Shown here: positions 53,117 through 62,425 of the stretch, one piece after another
How the letters are laid out: the number at the start of each line of letters is the position of its first letter
Numbering within the stretch: the first letter of the stretch is position 1
From: Zeaxanthinibacter sp. PT1
GTDB lineage: Bacteria; Bacteroidota; Bacteroidia; Flavobacteriales; Flavobacteriaceae
DNA: 64,000 bases
Assembly: GCF_028464225.1 (NCBI RefSeq)
Contig: NZ_JAQPCN010000002.1
Location: forward strand, 1 to 64,000
Direction of reading: 5' to 3'
Notes under the pieces: model-generated
Database searches by the model: none
Told to the model about the DNA's origin: nothing
What the model saw: the letters and a program-made list of their open reading frames with translations, nothing else
Made by a program: the position numbers and the translations under genes

Positions 53117-53626
53117 TTAGTGAACCGGCCAATCGCCCCGAACTTTCAGTACTTGTTCTATCACCTCCCTGACACAACCTTCTCCACCGGATTTATGGGA
53201 AACGTACTTGGCCACGGCTTTTACTTCTGCAACGGCGTTCTGCGGGCAAACAGGAAGTCCCACTTTTTTCATCGCAGGGATATCCGGTAGGTCATCTCCC
53301 ATATAAAGTGTATTGGCAGGTTTTTTTGCATAGATATCCATATACTCATCCAAGGCTTCTTCTTTAAATTGCACACCCAGGTGGATGTCGGTTACTCCTA
53401 AGCCTTGCATACGTTTACGGACCCCCTCATTCTTCCCTCCGCTAATGATACAAACAGCATAACCTGCATCGATGGCTGTGCGTACGGCGAATCCGTCAAG
53501 CATATTCATTTTCCGGAGTAACTCACCCTCGGAGGTAATCAGGATATTCCCGTCAGTGAACACTCCATCTACATCAAAAACAAAAGTGTCTATGTCTTTT
53601 AATTGTGTTTTATAACTTGTTTCCAT
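53117..53626 (-). CDS. KdsC-type HAD phosphatase
   Basis: A 169-residue C0 HAD phosphatase of the KdsC/YrbI group, which removes phosphate from KDO-8-phosphate in lipopolysaccharide synthesis. Seen: DTFVFDVDGVFTDG (nucleophile and general acid Asp pair), ICIISGGKNEG-like ISGGKNEGVRKRM, LHLGVQFKEEAL and MGDDLPDIPAMKKVGLPVCP. No KDO genes are near, and some members of this group act on other sugar phosphates, so the substrate is open. The start overlaps the DUF2520 gene by 17 bases and Maf follows. Confidence 0.9.
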   Translation of the reverse strand: METSYKTQLKDIDTFVFDVDGVFTDGNILITSEGELLRKMNMLDGFAVRTAIDAGYAVCIISGGKNEGVRKRMQGLGVTDIHLGVQFKEEALDEYMDIYAKKPANTLYMGDDLPDIPAMKKVGLPVCPQNAVAEVKAVAKYVSHKSGGEGCVREVIEQVLKVRGDWPVH

Positions 53627-54374
53627 AGTTGGTTTGGATCGATTTGCTGATCAGGCGATATATATCTTTATGTAGTTCATTTTTAAGGAGATCCAGGTGT
53701 TTATCCATGGTTCCGTAATCCGCTCTTCTGGCCGGGCCGGTCTGTGCATCCAATGGAGAAAGTTGTTCTAGTTTTGCCGTAGTTTCCCTGATCAATGGCC
53801 GAAGTAGCTCAAAGTTTAACTTGTTCTCCTCCAGGAGTTCCTGGGAAATTTTCAAGAGGTGATTCGTGAAATTGTTGGCGAATACGGCGGCGAGGTGCAG
53901 TTGCTGTCGCTGCTCACTGGAAATCTCGACCACTTTTTCCGACAGCGTATGCCCCAACCTTCTTATTTGTTCCATGTCATCCTTATCCCGGCTCTCTATA
54001 CAGATAGGGATCTCCCTGAAATTGGCCTGCCGGGAACTGCTAAAGGTCTGAAGTGGGTAAAAAACGCCACAACGTTGCGTTTTGTCAAATACATCAATGG
54101 ACAGGTTTCCCGCAGTGTGTAACAGGAGTTTATCCTTTATGTTTAGTTGGGCAGCTACTTCCTGCACGGAATCATCGCTGATGGCGAGGAGGTAGATATC
54201 GGCCTCCTGATTTATTTTGTGCACTTGCCCGGTCTCCGTAAAGGGAGCAAATGATTGTAGTTTTTCCTCGCTTCTACCGACGACCTGGATGAGGTCTACT
54301 TCCTGTACCGTTCTCCAGGTTTGGAACAGTTGGTTGGCGACATTCCCGGTGCCGATAAGTACGACTTTGATCAT
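53610..54374 (-). CDS. Rossmann-fold and DUF2520 protein
   Basis: 254 residues from ATG 54374 (MIKVVLIGTGNVANQLFQ); the 5-codon-longer start at 54389 is less likely. An N-terminal NAD(P)-binding fold (VVLIGTGNVANQ, then IYLLAISDDSVQEVAA) is followed by the DUF2520 helical domain (LHLAAVFANNFTNHLLKISQELL and RPLIRETTAKLEQLSPLDAQTGPARRAD split). The family resembles ketopantoate or F420-linked reductases, but no substrate is known. It is the first gene of the long minus-strand run KdsC-like, maf, lipoprotein, channel. It is divergent from the cytochrome assembly gene. Confidence 0.9.
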   Translation of the reverse strand: MIKVVLIGTGNVANQLFQTWRTVQEVDLIQVVGRSEEKLQSFAPFTETGQVHKINQEADIYLLAISDDSVQEVAAQLNIKDKLLLHTAGNLSIDVFDKTQRCGVFYPLQTFSSSRQANFREIPICIESRDKDDMEQIRRLGHTLSEKVVEISSEQRQQLHLAAVFANNFTNHLLKISQELLEENKLNFELLRPLIRETTAKLEQLSPLDAQTGPARRADYGTMDKHLDLLKNELHKDIYRLISKSIQTNYGNKL

Positions 54375-54496
54375 GTGGTAAAAATACACATTAAATAAAA
54401 TCCTGGCCTATTTATAGCTGCGGAGAACGGCAATTACACCATGAACACCATACTTGGTGGCCCTACCTATGGTACTTATACTACTAAGATGTTAAT

Positions 54497-54530
54497 TTGG
54501 CATAAAATAGTTGTAAATGCTGTATTTTTG
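54497..54530 (+). promoter_or_regulatory. candidate flavobacterial promoter of the CcsBA gene
   Basis: TATTTTTG (54523-54530) matches TAnnTTTG; TTG at 54497-54499 is 23 bases upstream, at the long end of the allowed range. The ATG chosen for the gene is 36 bases further, at 54567, which supports that start. Confidence 0.6.
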
Positions 54531-54566
54531 CAGCCTGAATATGTAAATGCAAAGCATTCAGCCATA

Positions 54567-57500
54567 ATGACAAACATCTTCAAGAATTTCTTGTTCTCCA
54601 CTCGTTTTACCGCAATACTCTTTATCGCTTTTGCCACGGCCATGGCCTTTGGTACATTTATAGAGAGTTGGTATAGTACTGAAACTGCCCGGATCTGGAT
54701 TTATAATGCCACCTGGTTTGAATTGATCATGTTGTTCTTCGTGATCAACTTTATCGGGAATATCGGTAGGTACCGCTTACTGCGAAAAGAGAAATGGGCT
54801 GTATTAATGCTGCATGTTTCCTGGATATTGATCATTATTGGGGCTTTCGTTACCCGGTATATCAGTTTTGAAGGAATGATGCCTATCAGGGAAGGTAAGA
54901 CAGAAAATGTCTTTTATTCTGACAAAACATACCTGACAGCCTTTGTGGATGGGGAGATAGACGGGAGTGTTAAGCGAAAGACCCTGGAAGATGACCTTAT
55001 TGTAACCTCTGAGGCTATGAAATCTAACCTACCCTGGAAAGGAGATTTTGGAGGACAGGATTTCAAGATCAGTTTCGTAGAATTCATACGTGGAGCAAAG
55101 GAAGGACTTATTCCCGGGGAGGAAGGAAAGACCTATCTGAAGATCGTCGAGGCCGGTGATGGGAACAGGCACGAACATTTCCTCGAATCCGGGAAAGTAT
55201 CCAGTATTCATAATGTTCTGTTTGCCCTTAATAAGCCCACAGAGGGCGCCATCAATATTTTCCAGGAGGGGGATTCTTACCAGATCCGTTCTCCATTTGA
55301 GGGAGATTACCTGAGGATGGCCGATCAGCAGCGTGGTACACTCATCAAAGACAGCCTGCAAACCTTGCAGCGAAGAGCACTGTACACCGTTGGTACTATG
55401 CAGTTTGTTATCCCGGACCCGGTGGTAACAGGCACATACGGGGTGGTCAGGATCCCCGAAGAAGAAGTTACAGACATGAGCCAGGATGCCTTGGTCCTGC
55501 AAGTGGAAACAAATGGGGAGAAAGTTCAGAAGAAGGTTTTGGGAAGTAAAGGATCTACCAATTTTACCGACAAGTTCGAAGTAGGAGGACTGGAATTTAC
55601 CCTGGGATATGGATCAAAAGTTCACGAACTCCCCTTCAGCATCACCCTGAATGATTTTATCGCGGAAAAATACCCCGGGACAGAAAAAGGATATGCTTCG
55701 TTTATGAGTAAAGTGACTGTTGAAGACGAGCGCCCATTTGATTATGATATTTATATGAACCATGTGTTAGATCACCAGGGATACCGCTTTTTCCAGGCGA
55801 GTTTTGACCCGGATGAAAAAGGAACCGTACTCTCCGTAAACCATGACTTCTGGGGAACCTGGATCACCTATATTGGTTATTTCTTACTGTATATTGGCTT
55901 GATGGGAATCATGTTCTTCGGCAAGACCCGCTTTAAGGACTTAGCCAATTCTCTGGACAAGTTGAAGAAGAAAAAAGCTGCCTTAATGGTCGGTCTGTTC
56001 CTCTTATGTGGTACATCCGCCTTTTCCCAGCAAGACGATGATCACATACACGATCTCTCACCCGCCCAGCAACAGATAGATTCCCTCATAAAGGCTACTA
56101 CTGTAGCCGAGGAACATGCTGAGAAATTCGGCAAGCTTGTCATACAGGATGATGGAGGTCGAATGAAGCCCATCAATACCTTTTCTTCCGAATTACTGCG
56201 AAAACTCAGTTTTAAAGACGACTATAAAAACCTGAATTCGGACCAGGTTCTGCTTTCCATGATGATGAATCCACCGGCCTGGTACAATACTGATTTCATC
56301 GCTTTGGATAAGAAAGGTGCCAATGATAGTATAAGGCACGTCATCGGTGTGCCAGAAGATCAGGATTACGTAAAAGCCACGGATTTCTTTGATGAGAAAG
56401 GGCAGTATAAACTGGCCAGTTACCTGGAAGAAGCCTATGCGACCAACACCCCGGATAAATTTCAGAAAGATTTTAAAGATGTTGATCTCAGGTTAGGCTT
56501 GCTGAACAGGGCTCTCAGTGGAGAGATCATAAAGGTTTTCCCACTGCTCAATGATGAAAATAATAAATGGATATCTGCCACAGAGTTCAGGTCCGGATCT
56601 TACCAGGTAGGGGATTCCCTTTATGCTAATTTTGTCAGGAACGCAGTGCCCTATTACCTGATGTCGCTCAGGGAAGCGACCAAAACCGGTGATTATTCAG
56701 AGGCCGACAAACTATTAGCCGCCTTTGAGCAGAACCAGAAAAATCATGGGTATGAAATACTTCCTTCTCCTGAAAAGGTAGAAGCCGAGGTCATTTACAA
56801 CAAGTTAGACATTTTTAATCGGTTGTATAAGTATTACGCCTTGGTTGGTCTGCTGATGTTCGTCGTACTGATTTTCCGCATCTTCAAGGATAGATCCCTT
56901 TGGCGAGTCGCGACCTATTTCTTTAAGGGAGTCATACTGTTGTTCTTCGCCTGGCATACCGGCGGACTTATTCTGCGTTGGTTTATTTCGGGTCATGCTC
57001 CCTGGAGTGATGCCTATGAAAGTATCCTGTACGTTTCCTGGGCCACCATGGGAATGGGTCTTTTATTGGGGAGAAAAAGCGAGCTTACCATCTCAGCTTC
57101 TGCTTTCGTGACCAGTATGTTATTATGGATAGCTCACCAGAGCTGGGTAGACCCTTCTATTGCCAACCTGCAGCCTGTGCTGGACAGTTACTGGCTGATG
57201 ATCCACGTGGCAGTGATCGTGGCGAGCTATGGACCGCTTACCGTAGGAATGATCCTGGGTGTAGTGTCCCTATTGCTGATGATCCTCACCAACAAAAAGA
57301 ATAAAAAACGAATGTCTCATGCGCTAAAAGAACTTACCATCATTAATGAGCTGGCGCTTACTGTAGGCCTTATTATGCTGACTATAGGTAACTTCCTGGG
57401 AGGACAATGGGCCAATGAGAGCTGGGGCCGGTACTGGGGATGGGACCCCAAAGAAACCTGGGCACTGATCTCTATTATGATTTATGCTTTCGTGATCCAT

Positions 57501-57755
57501 ACAAGGCTGATCCCGGGACTAAGAGGCAGATGGACCTTTAATTTCCTGAGTATTATCGCCTTTGCAAGTATTATGATGACCTATTTCGGGGTAAACTTTT
57601 ACCTGGCCGGATTGCACAGTTATGCAAGTGGTGCGCAGGTGATCACACCTTCATTCGTCTGGTATACAGTAGCCGGAGTTGGGGTGCTGGGAGCTGTTAG
57701 TTACTGGAGAAACGGTATCCATTACCCAAAGAAGAAATCAGCCAAAGCAAGCTGA
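54567..57755 (+). CDS. fused CcsB-CcsA (ResB-ResC) cytochrome c assembly protein
   Basis: A 1062-residue system II heme-delivery protein that combines both parts of the cytochrome c synthase. Start ATG 54567 (MTNIFKNFLFSTRFTAILF) follows the promoter; the open frame from 54441 would begin upstream of it. The N-terminal half is ResB/CcsB-like: three membrane segments near the start, a long periplasmic domain (INIFQEGDSY, FFQASFDPDEKGT), and another membrane segment. The C-terminal half is CcsA, with the heme motif WGRYWGWDPKETWALISIM (WWD-type) and conserved His residues in LFFAWHTGGL and HSYASGAQ. It serves all c-type cytochromes in Bacteroidota. Confidence 0.95.
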   Translation: MTNIFKNFLFSTRFTAILFIAFATAMAFGTFIESWYSTETARIWIYNATWFELIMLFFVINFIGNIGRYRLLRKEKWAVLMLHVSWILIIIGAFVTRYISFEGMMPIREGKTENVFYSDKTYLTAFVDGEIDGSVKRKTLEDDLIVTSEAMKSNLPWKGDFGGQDFKISFVEFIRGAKEGLIPGEEGKTYLKIVEAGDGNRHEHFLESGKVSSIHNVLFALNKPTEGAINIFQEGDSYQIRSPFEGDYLRMADQQRGTLIKDSLQTLQRRALYTVGTMQFVIPDPVVTGTYGVVRIPEEEVTDMSQDALVLQVETNGEKVQKKVLGSKGSTNFTDKFEVGGLEFTLGYGSKVHELPFSITLNDFIAEKYPGTEKGYASFMSKVTVEDERPFDYDIYMNHVLDHQGYRFFQASFDPDEKGTVLSVNHDFWGTWITYIGYFLLYIGLMGIMFFGKTRFKDLANSLDKLKKKKAALMVGLFLLCGTSAFSQQDDDHIHDLSPAQQQIDSLIKATTVAEEHAEKFGKLVIQDDGGRMKPINTFSSELLRKLSFKDDYKNLNSDQVLLSMMMNPPAWYNTDFIALDKKGANDSIRHVIGVPEDQDYVKATDFFDEKGQYKLASYLEEAYATNTPDKFQKDFKDVDLRLGLLNRALSGEIIKVFPLLNDENNKWISATEFRSGSYQVGDSLYANFVRNAVPYYLMSLREATKTGDYSEADKLLAAFEQNQKNHGYEILPSPEKVEAEVIYNKLDIFNRLYKYYALVGLLMFVVLIFRIFKDRSLWRVATYFFKGVILLFFAWHTGGLILRWFISGHAPWSDAYESILYVSWATMGMGLLLGRKSELTISASAFVTSMLLWIAHQSWVDPSIANLQPVLDSYWLMIHVAVIVASYGPLTVGMILGVVSLLLMILTNKKNKKRMSHALKELTIINELALTVGLIMLTIGNFLGGQWANESWGRYWGWDPKETWALISIMIYAFVIHTRLIPGLRGRWTFNFLSIIAFASIMMTYFGVNFYLAGLHSYASGAQVITPSFVWYTVAGVGVLGAVSYWRNGIHYPKKKSAKAS

Positions 57756-57758
57756 GTG

Positions 57759-58577
57759 TTATTTTCCCCCGTTGGCTCTCAGGTCAGCGATGCACTGATT
57801 ATCCAAAGATGGGATATTTCCACCGGTGAGCATGTCAACAATGCCCTCACCGGTCTCAGCCGTCCAGTACATAAGACAATTCTCATCGGTACAATGCCTT
57901 CCGTGTTCAGTATCCTGGTGATTGGATTGTAGCGGTGCACCGGCATTCACTAAGCCCATAAGGTGCCCAAATTCATGGTTGAGTACAGTAGACTCTAACA
58001 CAGTTCTGGAAGGGGAGAAGGGGCGATTGCTGAAATCCTGTATTGAAGATTCAAATAGCGCAAAAGAAGTATTTCTAAAAGCTACCCCTAACACGGTACC
58101 GTTCTCCGTATTTTCTGAATACTCAGCATCCAGGAAAATACCCCAGACCGCGATCTGGCGGTCATCATTATAAGCCGTCCTATGATTGTTCTCCAGGCTG
58201 ACAATATCGTCAATACTGTAAAATTCTTTATTTCCGGACGGAATCTCTTTTACGGATAGGGTAATACCCTGGGGTTTGTTCAGCCTGTTTTCAAGGAAAT
58301 CCTTGAAGTTCTCAACGGTCTGCTGGCTGGGCTCCATTCCCGGCATGTACTGGAGCTCAAGTTGTATGGAAGTAAACGCCTTTTCAGAAAGTAAAGCTTC
58401 TGAAGAACTACCGGTACTCCGGCGGTTGGCATCCTTATCTATATTTTGCTGTTCCTGGTTGTCTACGCTCTCATTAATGGGCTGCATAGCATCTGTAGAA
58501 CAGGAGGAATAAATTATGGATAGAACTACAATGGCAATGATGTTCAGAGAAGATCTGAATGGGGTTGTCAGCTTCAT
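57759..58577 (-). CDS. lipoprotein zinc metalloprotease
   Basis: A 272-residue lipoprotein (SIIYSSCS with lipid Cys near residue 26). The catalytic motif is VLNHEFGHLMGLVN, an HExxHxxGxxN/H zinc site, followed by the downstream QDTEHGRHCTDENCLMYW with its Met-turn-like MYW. The rest (FKDFLENRLNKPQGI, and SFALFESSIQDFSN) is like the secreted astacin/M10-type proteases of Flavobacteria. Two Cys in the HCTDENC loop may be linked. Its target is unknown. It is convergent with the CcsBA gene, 3 bases apart. Confidence 0.87.
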   Translation of the reverse strand: MKLTTPFRSSLNIIAIVVLSIIYSSCSTDAMQPINESVDNQEQQNIDKDANRRSTGSSSEALLSEKAFTSIQLELQYMPGMEPSQQTVENFKDFLENRLNKPQGITLSVKEIPSGNKEFYSIDDIVSLENNHRTAYNDDRQIAVWGIFLDAEYSENTENGTVLGVAFRNTSFALFESSIQDFSNRPFSPSRTVLESTVLNHEFGHLMGLVNAGAPLQSNHQDTEHGRHCTDENCLMYWTAETGEGIVDMLTGGNIPSLDNQCIADLRANGGK

Positions 58578-58692
58578 AGTTAAAGATTGGGGTAACTCAA
58601 TAACGGTCGCCCCTGCTAAATATTTTATTTATATATCGGTTCAAACGGCTGCAAAAGTCGTTTTTTTTATCGATTTTTCAAATAAATAAGCA

Positions 58693-59520
58693 TCAAAGCT
58701 TTTGGTGCCAGACGTTTACGCTTTCCAAGCTGCTCCCAATCAGGGTATTGTTCCTGAGTGTACCTCCACATTCAAAGCCCAGTTTACTAAGCGTGATATT
58801 TCTGCCGTAAGAGGTAGCTCTTGCCTGCACACATATCGATTTGAGCGACCTTTCTTTTGCGCTCGCAATCATTTTTTCTACCAGGTAGTATGAAAGGTTC
58901 TGTCCCCTGTGATTAGGATGCGAGGCAAAATCTGAGATCTCTGCGTGTACCAATTCAGGATAGACATACATTCTTGCGGTCTCAACCAGTTTGCCTTCTT
59001 CAAAAATTCCAAAATATACCGCTCCTTTATTAAAGCCTTCGTCTACTTGCTTAGCAAAACGTGAAGGGTAGGGATAGTCCAGGTAGGCTGCTTTATACAG
59101 GGCGATCAATGAATCTTTGTCCTTCTCAGTCAATTCTCTCAATTGGAAATTCCCAGACATTTTATACGCATTGGAATTTGTCACTGATGCTTTGGCAATA
59201 GTTTTGACGGAATCTATGACTTTCTGTTCCCGCTTTTCGCAATGTTTCCGTTGCGGGTCAAGAAATTGTGAAAGAAAATAACCGGTGGTGTCCCCATCAA
59301 ATAAGCCGGGTATTTTGGCTTCTTCCTGGTACCCTTTAGCGAGGAACGGTTCTATTCCCCATTCAGGAACTTTAGAGACGATCTTATCGCAATCCAGTTC
59401 CTTGGCCATATGGTTCATTTTAGCTATCACTTCTTCAAGTGTTTCACGTTGGTAAAGCGTAACGTACAGGTTCTTGTTGCCCCCTCCGTGATGAACTACG
59501 GCTCCGTTAATATTTTCCAT
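58693..59520 (-). CDS. ablB: beta-lysine N6-acetyltransferase
   Basis: AblB acetylates beta-lysine to N-epsilon-acetyl-beta-lysine, an osmolyte first known in methanogens. This protein has the expected two halves: an N-terminal half with DCDKIVSKVPEWGIEPFLAKGYQEEAKIPGLFDGD (in parts: SKVPEWGIEPFLAKGYQEEA and FDGDTTGYFLSQFLD), and a C-terminal GNAT half with ISDFASHPNHRGQNLSYYLVEKM, the acetyl-CoA region. ATG 59520 (MENINGAVVHHGGGN) is preferred; ATG 59535 is also open. The lysine 2,3-aminomutase gene ablA that usually pairs with it is absent from the window. The gene follows proA, and a structured spacer lies between. Confidence 0.86.
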   Translation of the reverse strand: MENINGAVVHHGGGNKNLYVTLYQRETLEEVIAKMNHMAKELDCDKIVSKVPEWGIEPFLAKGYQEEAKIPGLFDGDTTGYFLSQFLDPQRKHCEKREQKVIDSVKTIAKASVTNSNAYKMSGNFQLRELTEKDKDSLIALYKAAYLDYPYPSRFAKQVDEGFNKGAVYFGIFEEGKLVETARMYVYPELVHAEISDFASHPNHRGQNLSYYLVEKMIASAKERSLKSICVQARATSYGRNITLSKLGFECGGTLRNNTLIGSSLESVNVWHQKL

Positions 59521-59568
59521 TGAATCATATCCCATATATGCTGTGTAATTTTCCGGTTAAAAGCAGAG

Positions 59569-59607
59569 CCACTTCCTGTCGCTGTATTATACAGCAAGAG
59601 GAAGTGG
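59569..59607. other. structured inverted repeat between proA and ablB
   Basis: CCACTTCC (59569-59576), 4 bases, GCTGTA (59581-59586), TTA loop, TACAGC (59590-59595), 4 bases, GGAAGTGG (59600-59607). Both stems are perfect, with a symmetric 4x4 internal loop. No T-run follows on the minus strand, so it is not a standard terminator. Confidence 0.7.
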
Positions 59608-59629
59608 ACTACCTTAAATTCAGTTAAGA

Positions 59630-60829
59630 CTAGGATCTAACGTGTCCGTCCCCGTACACGTAATACTTATTGGTCACTAATTCATTCAAACCAAGTGGTC
59701 CCCTGTGGTGCAGTTTGTCTGTACTTATGGCTAATTCTGCGCCTACACCCATACTTCCCCCATCTGTAAATCTCGTAGAGGCATTCTGGTATACTGCGGC
59801 ACTGTCTACCTGTTCCATGAATTGTACAGCGTTCTGCTGGTCGTCAGACATAATGGCTGCAGAGTGTCCGCCTGAATATTTGTTGATCTTATCCATGGCT
59901 TCATCCACGCTGTCCACGGTACCAATCACGCATTTCATGGCCAGGAACTCTTCATACCAAACCGATTCGTCTTTGACGGTCTCGGTTTCAGTGAGCACCT
60001 TGTTGGTCCTTTCATCTGTAAGAACTTCAACGCCATTTTCTTTTAAGAACCCATGCAATTCATTCAGCTTAGCTTCATATTCCGGGAACTCGCTGTGGAC
60101 TAATATCTTATCCAGTGCATTACAGGCAGAAATTTTATGCGTTTTTGCGTTCAGAATTACCTGCTTGGTCTTTTGCCAATCGGCGTGCTTGTCAATAAAC
60201 AAAAAGTTGTTCCCTCTACCACTGACCAATACTGCACATTCTGCATGATCTTTCACAAAATTAATGAGGCGTTCACCTCCCCGTGGTACGATAAGGTCCA
60301 GGGGCTGGGTAGGATTCCTTAGGAATTCCTGTGTTTCTTCACGACTCATGTTCATGAGTTGTATCCAGTCCTTGTCAAGCCCGTTTTCGGTAAGAGCACG
60401 ATGCCAGAATTCGACCAGCATGGCGTTACTGTGCTTGGCCTCTTTACCGCCTTTCAACAAGATCTTATTATTGGCTTTAAAAGCCAGGACAGCTGCTTCT
60501 ATAGTGACATCAGGCCTTGATTCATAAATAATCATGATAGTCCCGAAGGGAGCTGTCTTATTGATCACCTTTAAACCGTCGTGTACTTCACGGTCAGAGA
60601 TAACTTTCCCAACAGGATCTTCCTGTTCCATGACCGATTGTACAGACGCGATCATACCGTCTACTTTAGAATCATCTATAACCAGCCTGTCATACATGGC
60701 CTGGTCGTCCCTTTTAAACAGGTCCAGATCTTCCTTGTTGGCAGCCAGTAATTCTGACCGATTTTCCCCAAGGATCCGGATCATGGATTTAAGGACATTA
60801 TTTTTCTTATTTGTATCTAGTAATTTCAT
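59630..60829 (-). CDS. proA: glutamate-5-semialdehyde dehydrogenase
   Basis: ProA reduces gamma-glutamyl phosphate to glutamate semialdehyde in proline synthesis. 399 residues. Seen: FGTIMIIYESRPDVTIEAA, LKGGKEAKHSN (cofactor site), LIVPRGGERLINFVK, the catalytic Cys region THKISACNALDKILVH with the Cys in SACN, and ASTRFTDGGSMGVGAELAISTDKLHHRGPLG near the end (in parts). It is the third gene of the proC, proB, proA operon; proB ends 17 bases upstream. Length is typical of the family. Confidence 0.97.
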   Translation of the reverse strand: MKLLDTNKKNNVLKSMIRILGENRSELLAANKEDLDLFKRDDQAMYDRLVIDDSKVDGMIASVQSVMEQEDPVGKVISDREVHDGLKVINKTAPFGTIMIIYESRPDVTIEAAVLAFKANNKILLKGGKEAKHSNAMLVEFWHRALTENGLDKDWIQLMNMSREETQEFLRNPTQPLDLIVPRGGERLINFVKDHAECAVLVSGRGNNFLFIDKHADWQKTKQVILNAKTHKISACNALDKILVHSEFPEYEAKLNELHGFLKENGVEVLTDERTNKVLTETETVKDESVWYEEFLAMKCVIGTVDSVDEAMDKINKYSGGHSAAIMSDDQQNAVQFMEQVDSAAVYQNASTRFTDGGSMGVGAELAISTDKLHHRGPLGLNELVTNKYYVYGDGHVRS

Positions 60830-60845
60830 TGAATTGTTTTTGAGT

Positions 60846-61616
60846 TTATAAGCTCACTCTTGTTCCTACAGCTTTACCGGCAACAATGTCCAGGATAATA
60901 TTTTCCGTTTTACCGTTGGCGATATAGGTAGGAATATTATTAGAGGCAGCTTGTTTTGCGTAATCCATTTTTGAAGCCATTCCTCCACGACCTTCTCCTT
61001 CTTTTTTACCGGATTCCGCGATATATTTATCGATATTGTCATCTACGTGTACATCCTGCAGCAGCTTGGTCTCATCGTCTTCCGGGTGACCGGTGTAAAG
61101 CCCGTCAATATCCGTAAGAATGATCAGCATATCCGCATTCAGTAAATTGGCAACAAGTGTGGCCAATTCATCATTGTCTGAGAACATAGACATGGTAACT
61201 GAAACCGCATCATCTTCGTTCGCAATCGGGATCACTCCTTCAGATAATAAGCCTTCGTAGCAATTGATCATATTTTCACGATGTACTCCCGGGTTAAAGT
61301 CCCGCTTGGTCGGTAAGACCTGGGCACATTTTAACCCGTAATCCTGGAAGATGTTGTAATACAACCTCATCATCCTGGGTTGCCCGATGGCAGAATATAC
61401 CTGCCTTCTCTGGGTTTTATCCTCAATCTTGGATTTTCCAAGGACTTCTCTCCCGGCAATAGCAGAACCTGAAGAAACTAAGACGGTTATAATGTCTTGT
61501 TCATACAATTCTGCGATCTGGGAAACCAGGCTCCGTAGCACCGGTCTTACGATCCTGTTATTTTTGTTGGTCATCACGTTAGTACCAACCTTGATCACTA
61601 TTTTCTTCTCGTACAT
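60846..61616 (-). CDS. proB: glutamate 5-kinase without PUA domain
   Basis: ProB phosphorylates glutamate, the first step of proline synthesis. The 256-residue form is the short type without the C-terminal PUA domain found in Escherichia coli ProB. Seen: IVIKVGTNVMTNKNNRIVRP, VLVSSGSAIAGREVLG, ANEDDAVSVTMSMFSDNDELA (in part), LIILTDIDGLYTG, and GGMASKMDYAKQAASN with the conserved Lys. The lack of the PUA domain may alter feedback by proline, which is inference. It lies 3 bases after proC and 17 before proA. Confidence 0.96.
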   Translation of the reverse strand: MYEKKIVIKVGTNVMTNKNNRIVRPVLRSLVSQIAELYEQDIITVLVSSGSAIAGREVLGKSKIEDKTQRRQVYSAIGQPRMMRLYYNIFQDYGLKCAQVLPTKRDFNPGVHRENMINCYEGLLSEGVIPIANEDDAVSVTMSMFSDNDELATLVANLLNADMLIILTDIDGLYTGHPEDDETKLLQDVHVDDNIDKYIAESGKKEGEGRGGMASKMDYAKQAASNNIPTYIANGKTENIILDIVAGKAVGTRVSL

Positions 61617-61618
61617 AA

Positions 61619-62425
61619 TTAATGAGTTTCTCCAAGCTCTACAGCCCTGTTAAAGGCGGCGAAAGCAGCTTCTTTAATTAATTCACTTACATTATTATCA
61701 TCCATAGAGTCTAAGGCTGCCCTGGTGGTTCCACCCTTAGAGGCAACCATTTCCATCCAGGAGTTAGGTGAGAGTTGGGACTGGTTAAATAATTCGACCG
61801 CACCGGTAAAGGTCTGACTCACCAGCACTTTAGAATCGTTGGCATCAAAGCCCATCTGTAGTGCTGCTTCCATCATACTCTGCATAAAATAGAAGACATA
61901 GGCGGGTCCGCTTCCGGAGATACCGGTGGAGGCATCTATATATTTTTCACTGCTAACCCTGATTGCTTTCCCTGTACTGGCGAGTAAACCTTCTACAGTG
62001 AAAAGTTCTATCCGTGAAACTTCAGGTGCAGATACATAAGAAGTAATTCCTTTTCCTACGGCAGCCGGTAGGTTTGGCATGGCTCGTACGATCTTAGAAA
62101 TGCCGGTGGCATCCCGCATCCCCTGTATCGTTACCCCTGCCATTATGGAGATGATGATCTTATCATTGTTCAGATAAGGTTTCATCTGCTCAAATAATGC
62201 ATCCGCATGGTATGGTTTTACAGCGACAAAAATGATGTCTGCTGCGGGAACACAATCTTTGAGGTCTTTAAACCCATCAAAGTATTCGATCTTCCCAATT
62301 TGTTTTTGTTTTTCTTCAGAAGTGTCCAGGATCATGATGTTCCTTTTTTTAAGAAAGGGGGATTTGGACATTCCTTCGGCGTAGGTAAGTCCCATGTTTC
62401 CTGCACCGATGACTAATACTGTCAT
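61619..62425 (-). CDS. proC: pyrroline-5-carboxylate reductase
   Basis: ProC reduces pyrroline-5-carboxylate to proline, the last step. 268 residues, full length. Seen: VLVIGAGNMGLTYAEGM (cofactor loop), VKPYHADALFEQMKP, IMAGVTIQGM, RAMPNLPAAVGKG, and the signature GISGSGPAYVFYFMQSMMEAA plus ASKGGTTRAALDSM (in parts). It is the first gene of the operon; the gap to the divergent trans-sulfuration gene is about 350 bases, and I see no clean flavobacterial promoter. Confidence 0.97.
   Translation of the reverse strand: MTVLVIGAGNMGLTYAEGMSKSPFLKKRNIMILDTSEEKQKQIGKIEYFDGFKDLKDCVPAADIIFVAVKPYHADALFEQMKPYLNNDKIIISIMAGVTIQGMRDATGISKIVRAMPNLPAAVGKGITSYVSAPEVSRIELFTVEGLLASTGKAIRVSSEKYIDASTGISGSGPAYVFYFMQSMMEAALQMGFDANDSKVLVSQTFTGAVELFNQSQLSPNSWMEMVASKGGTTRAALDSMDDNNVSELIKEAAFAAFNRAVELGETH

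Noticed and set aside
54441-54566. Longer start of the CcsBA gene
   Set aside because: The promoter element lies inside this stretch and the extra 42 residues do not resemble the family; ATG 54567 fits better.
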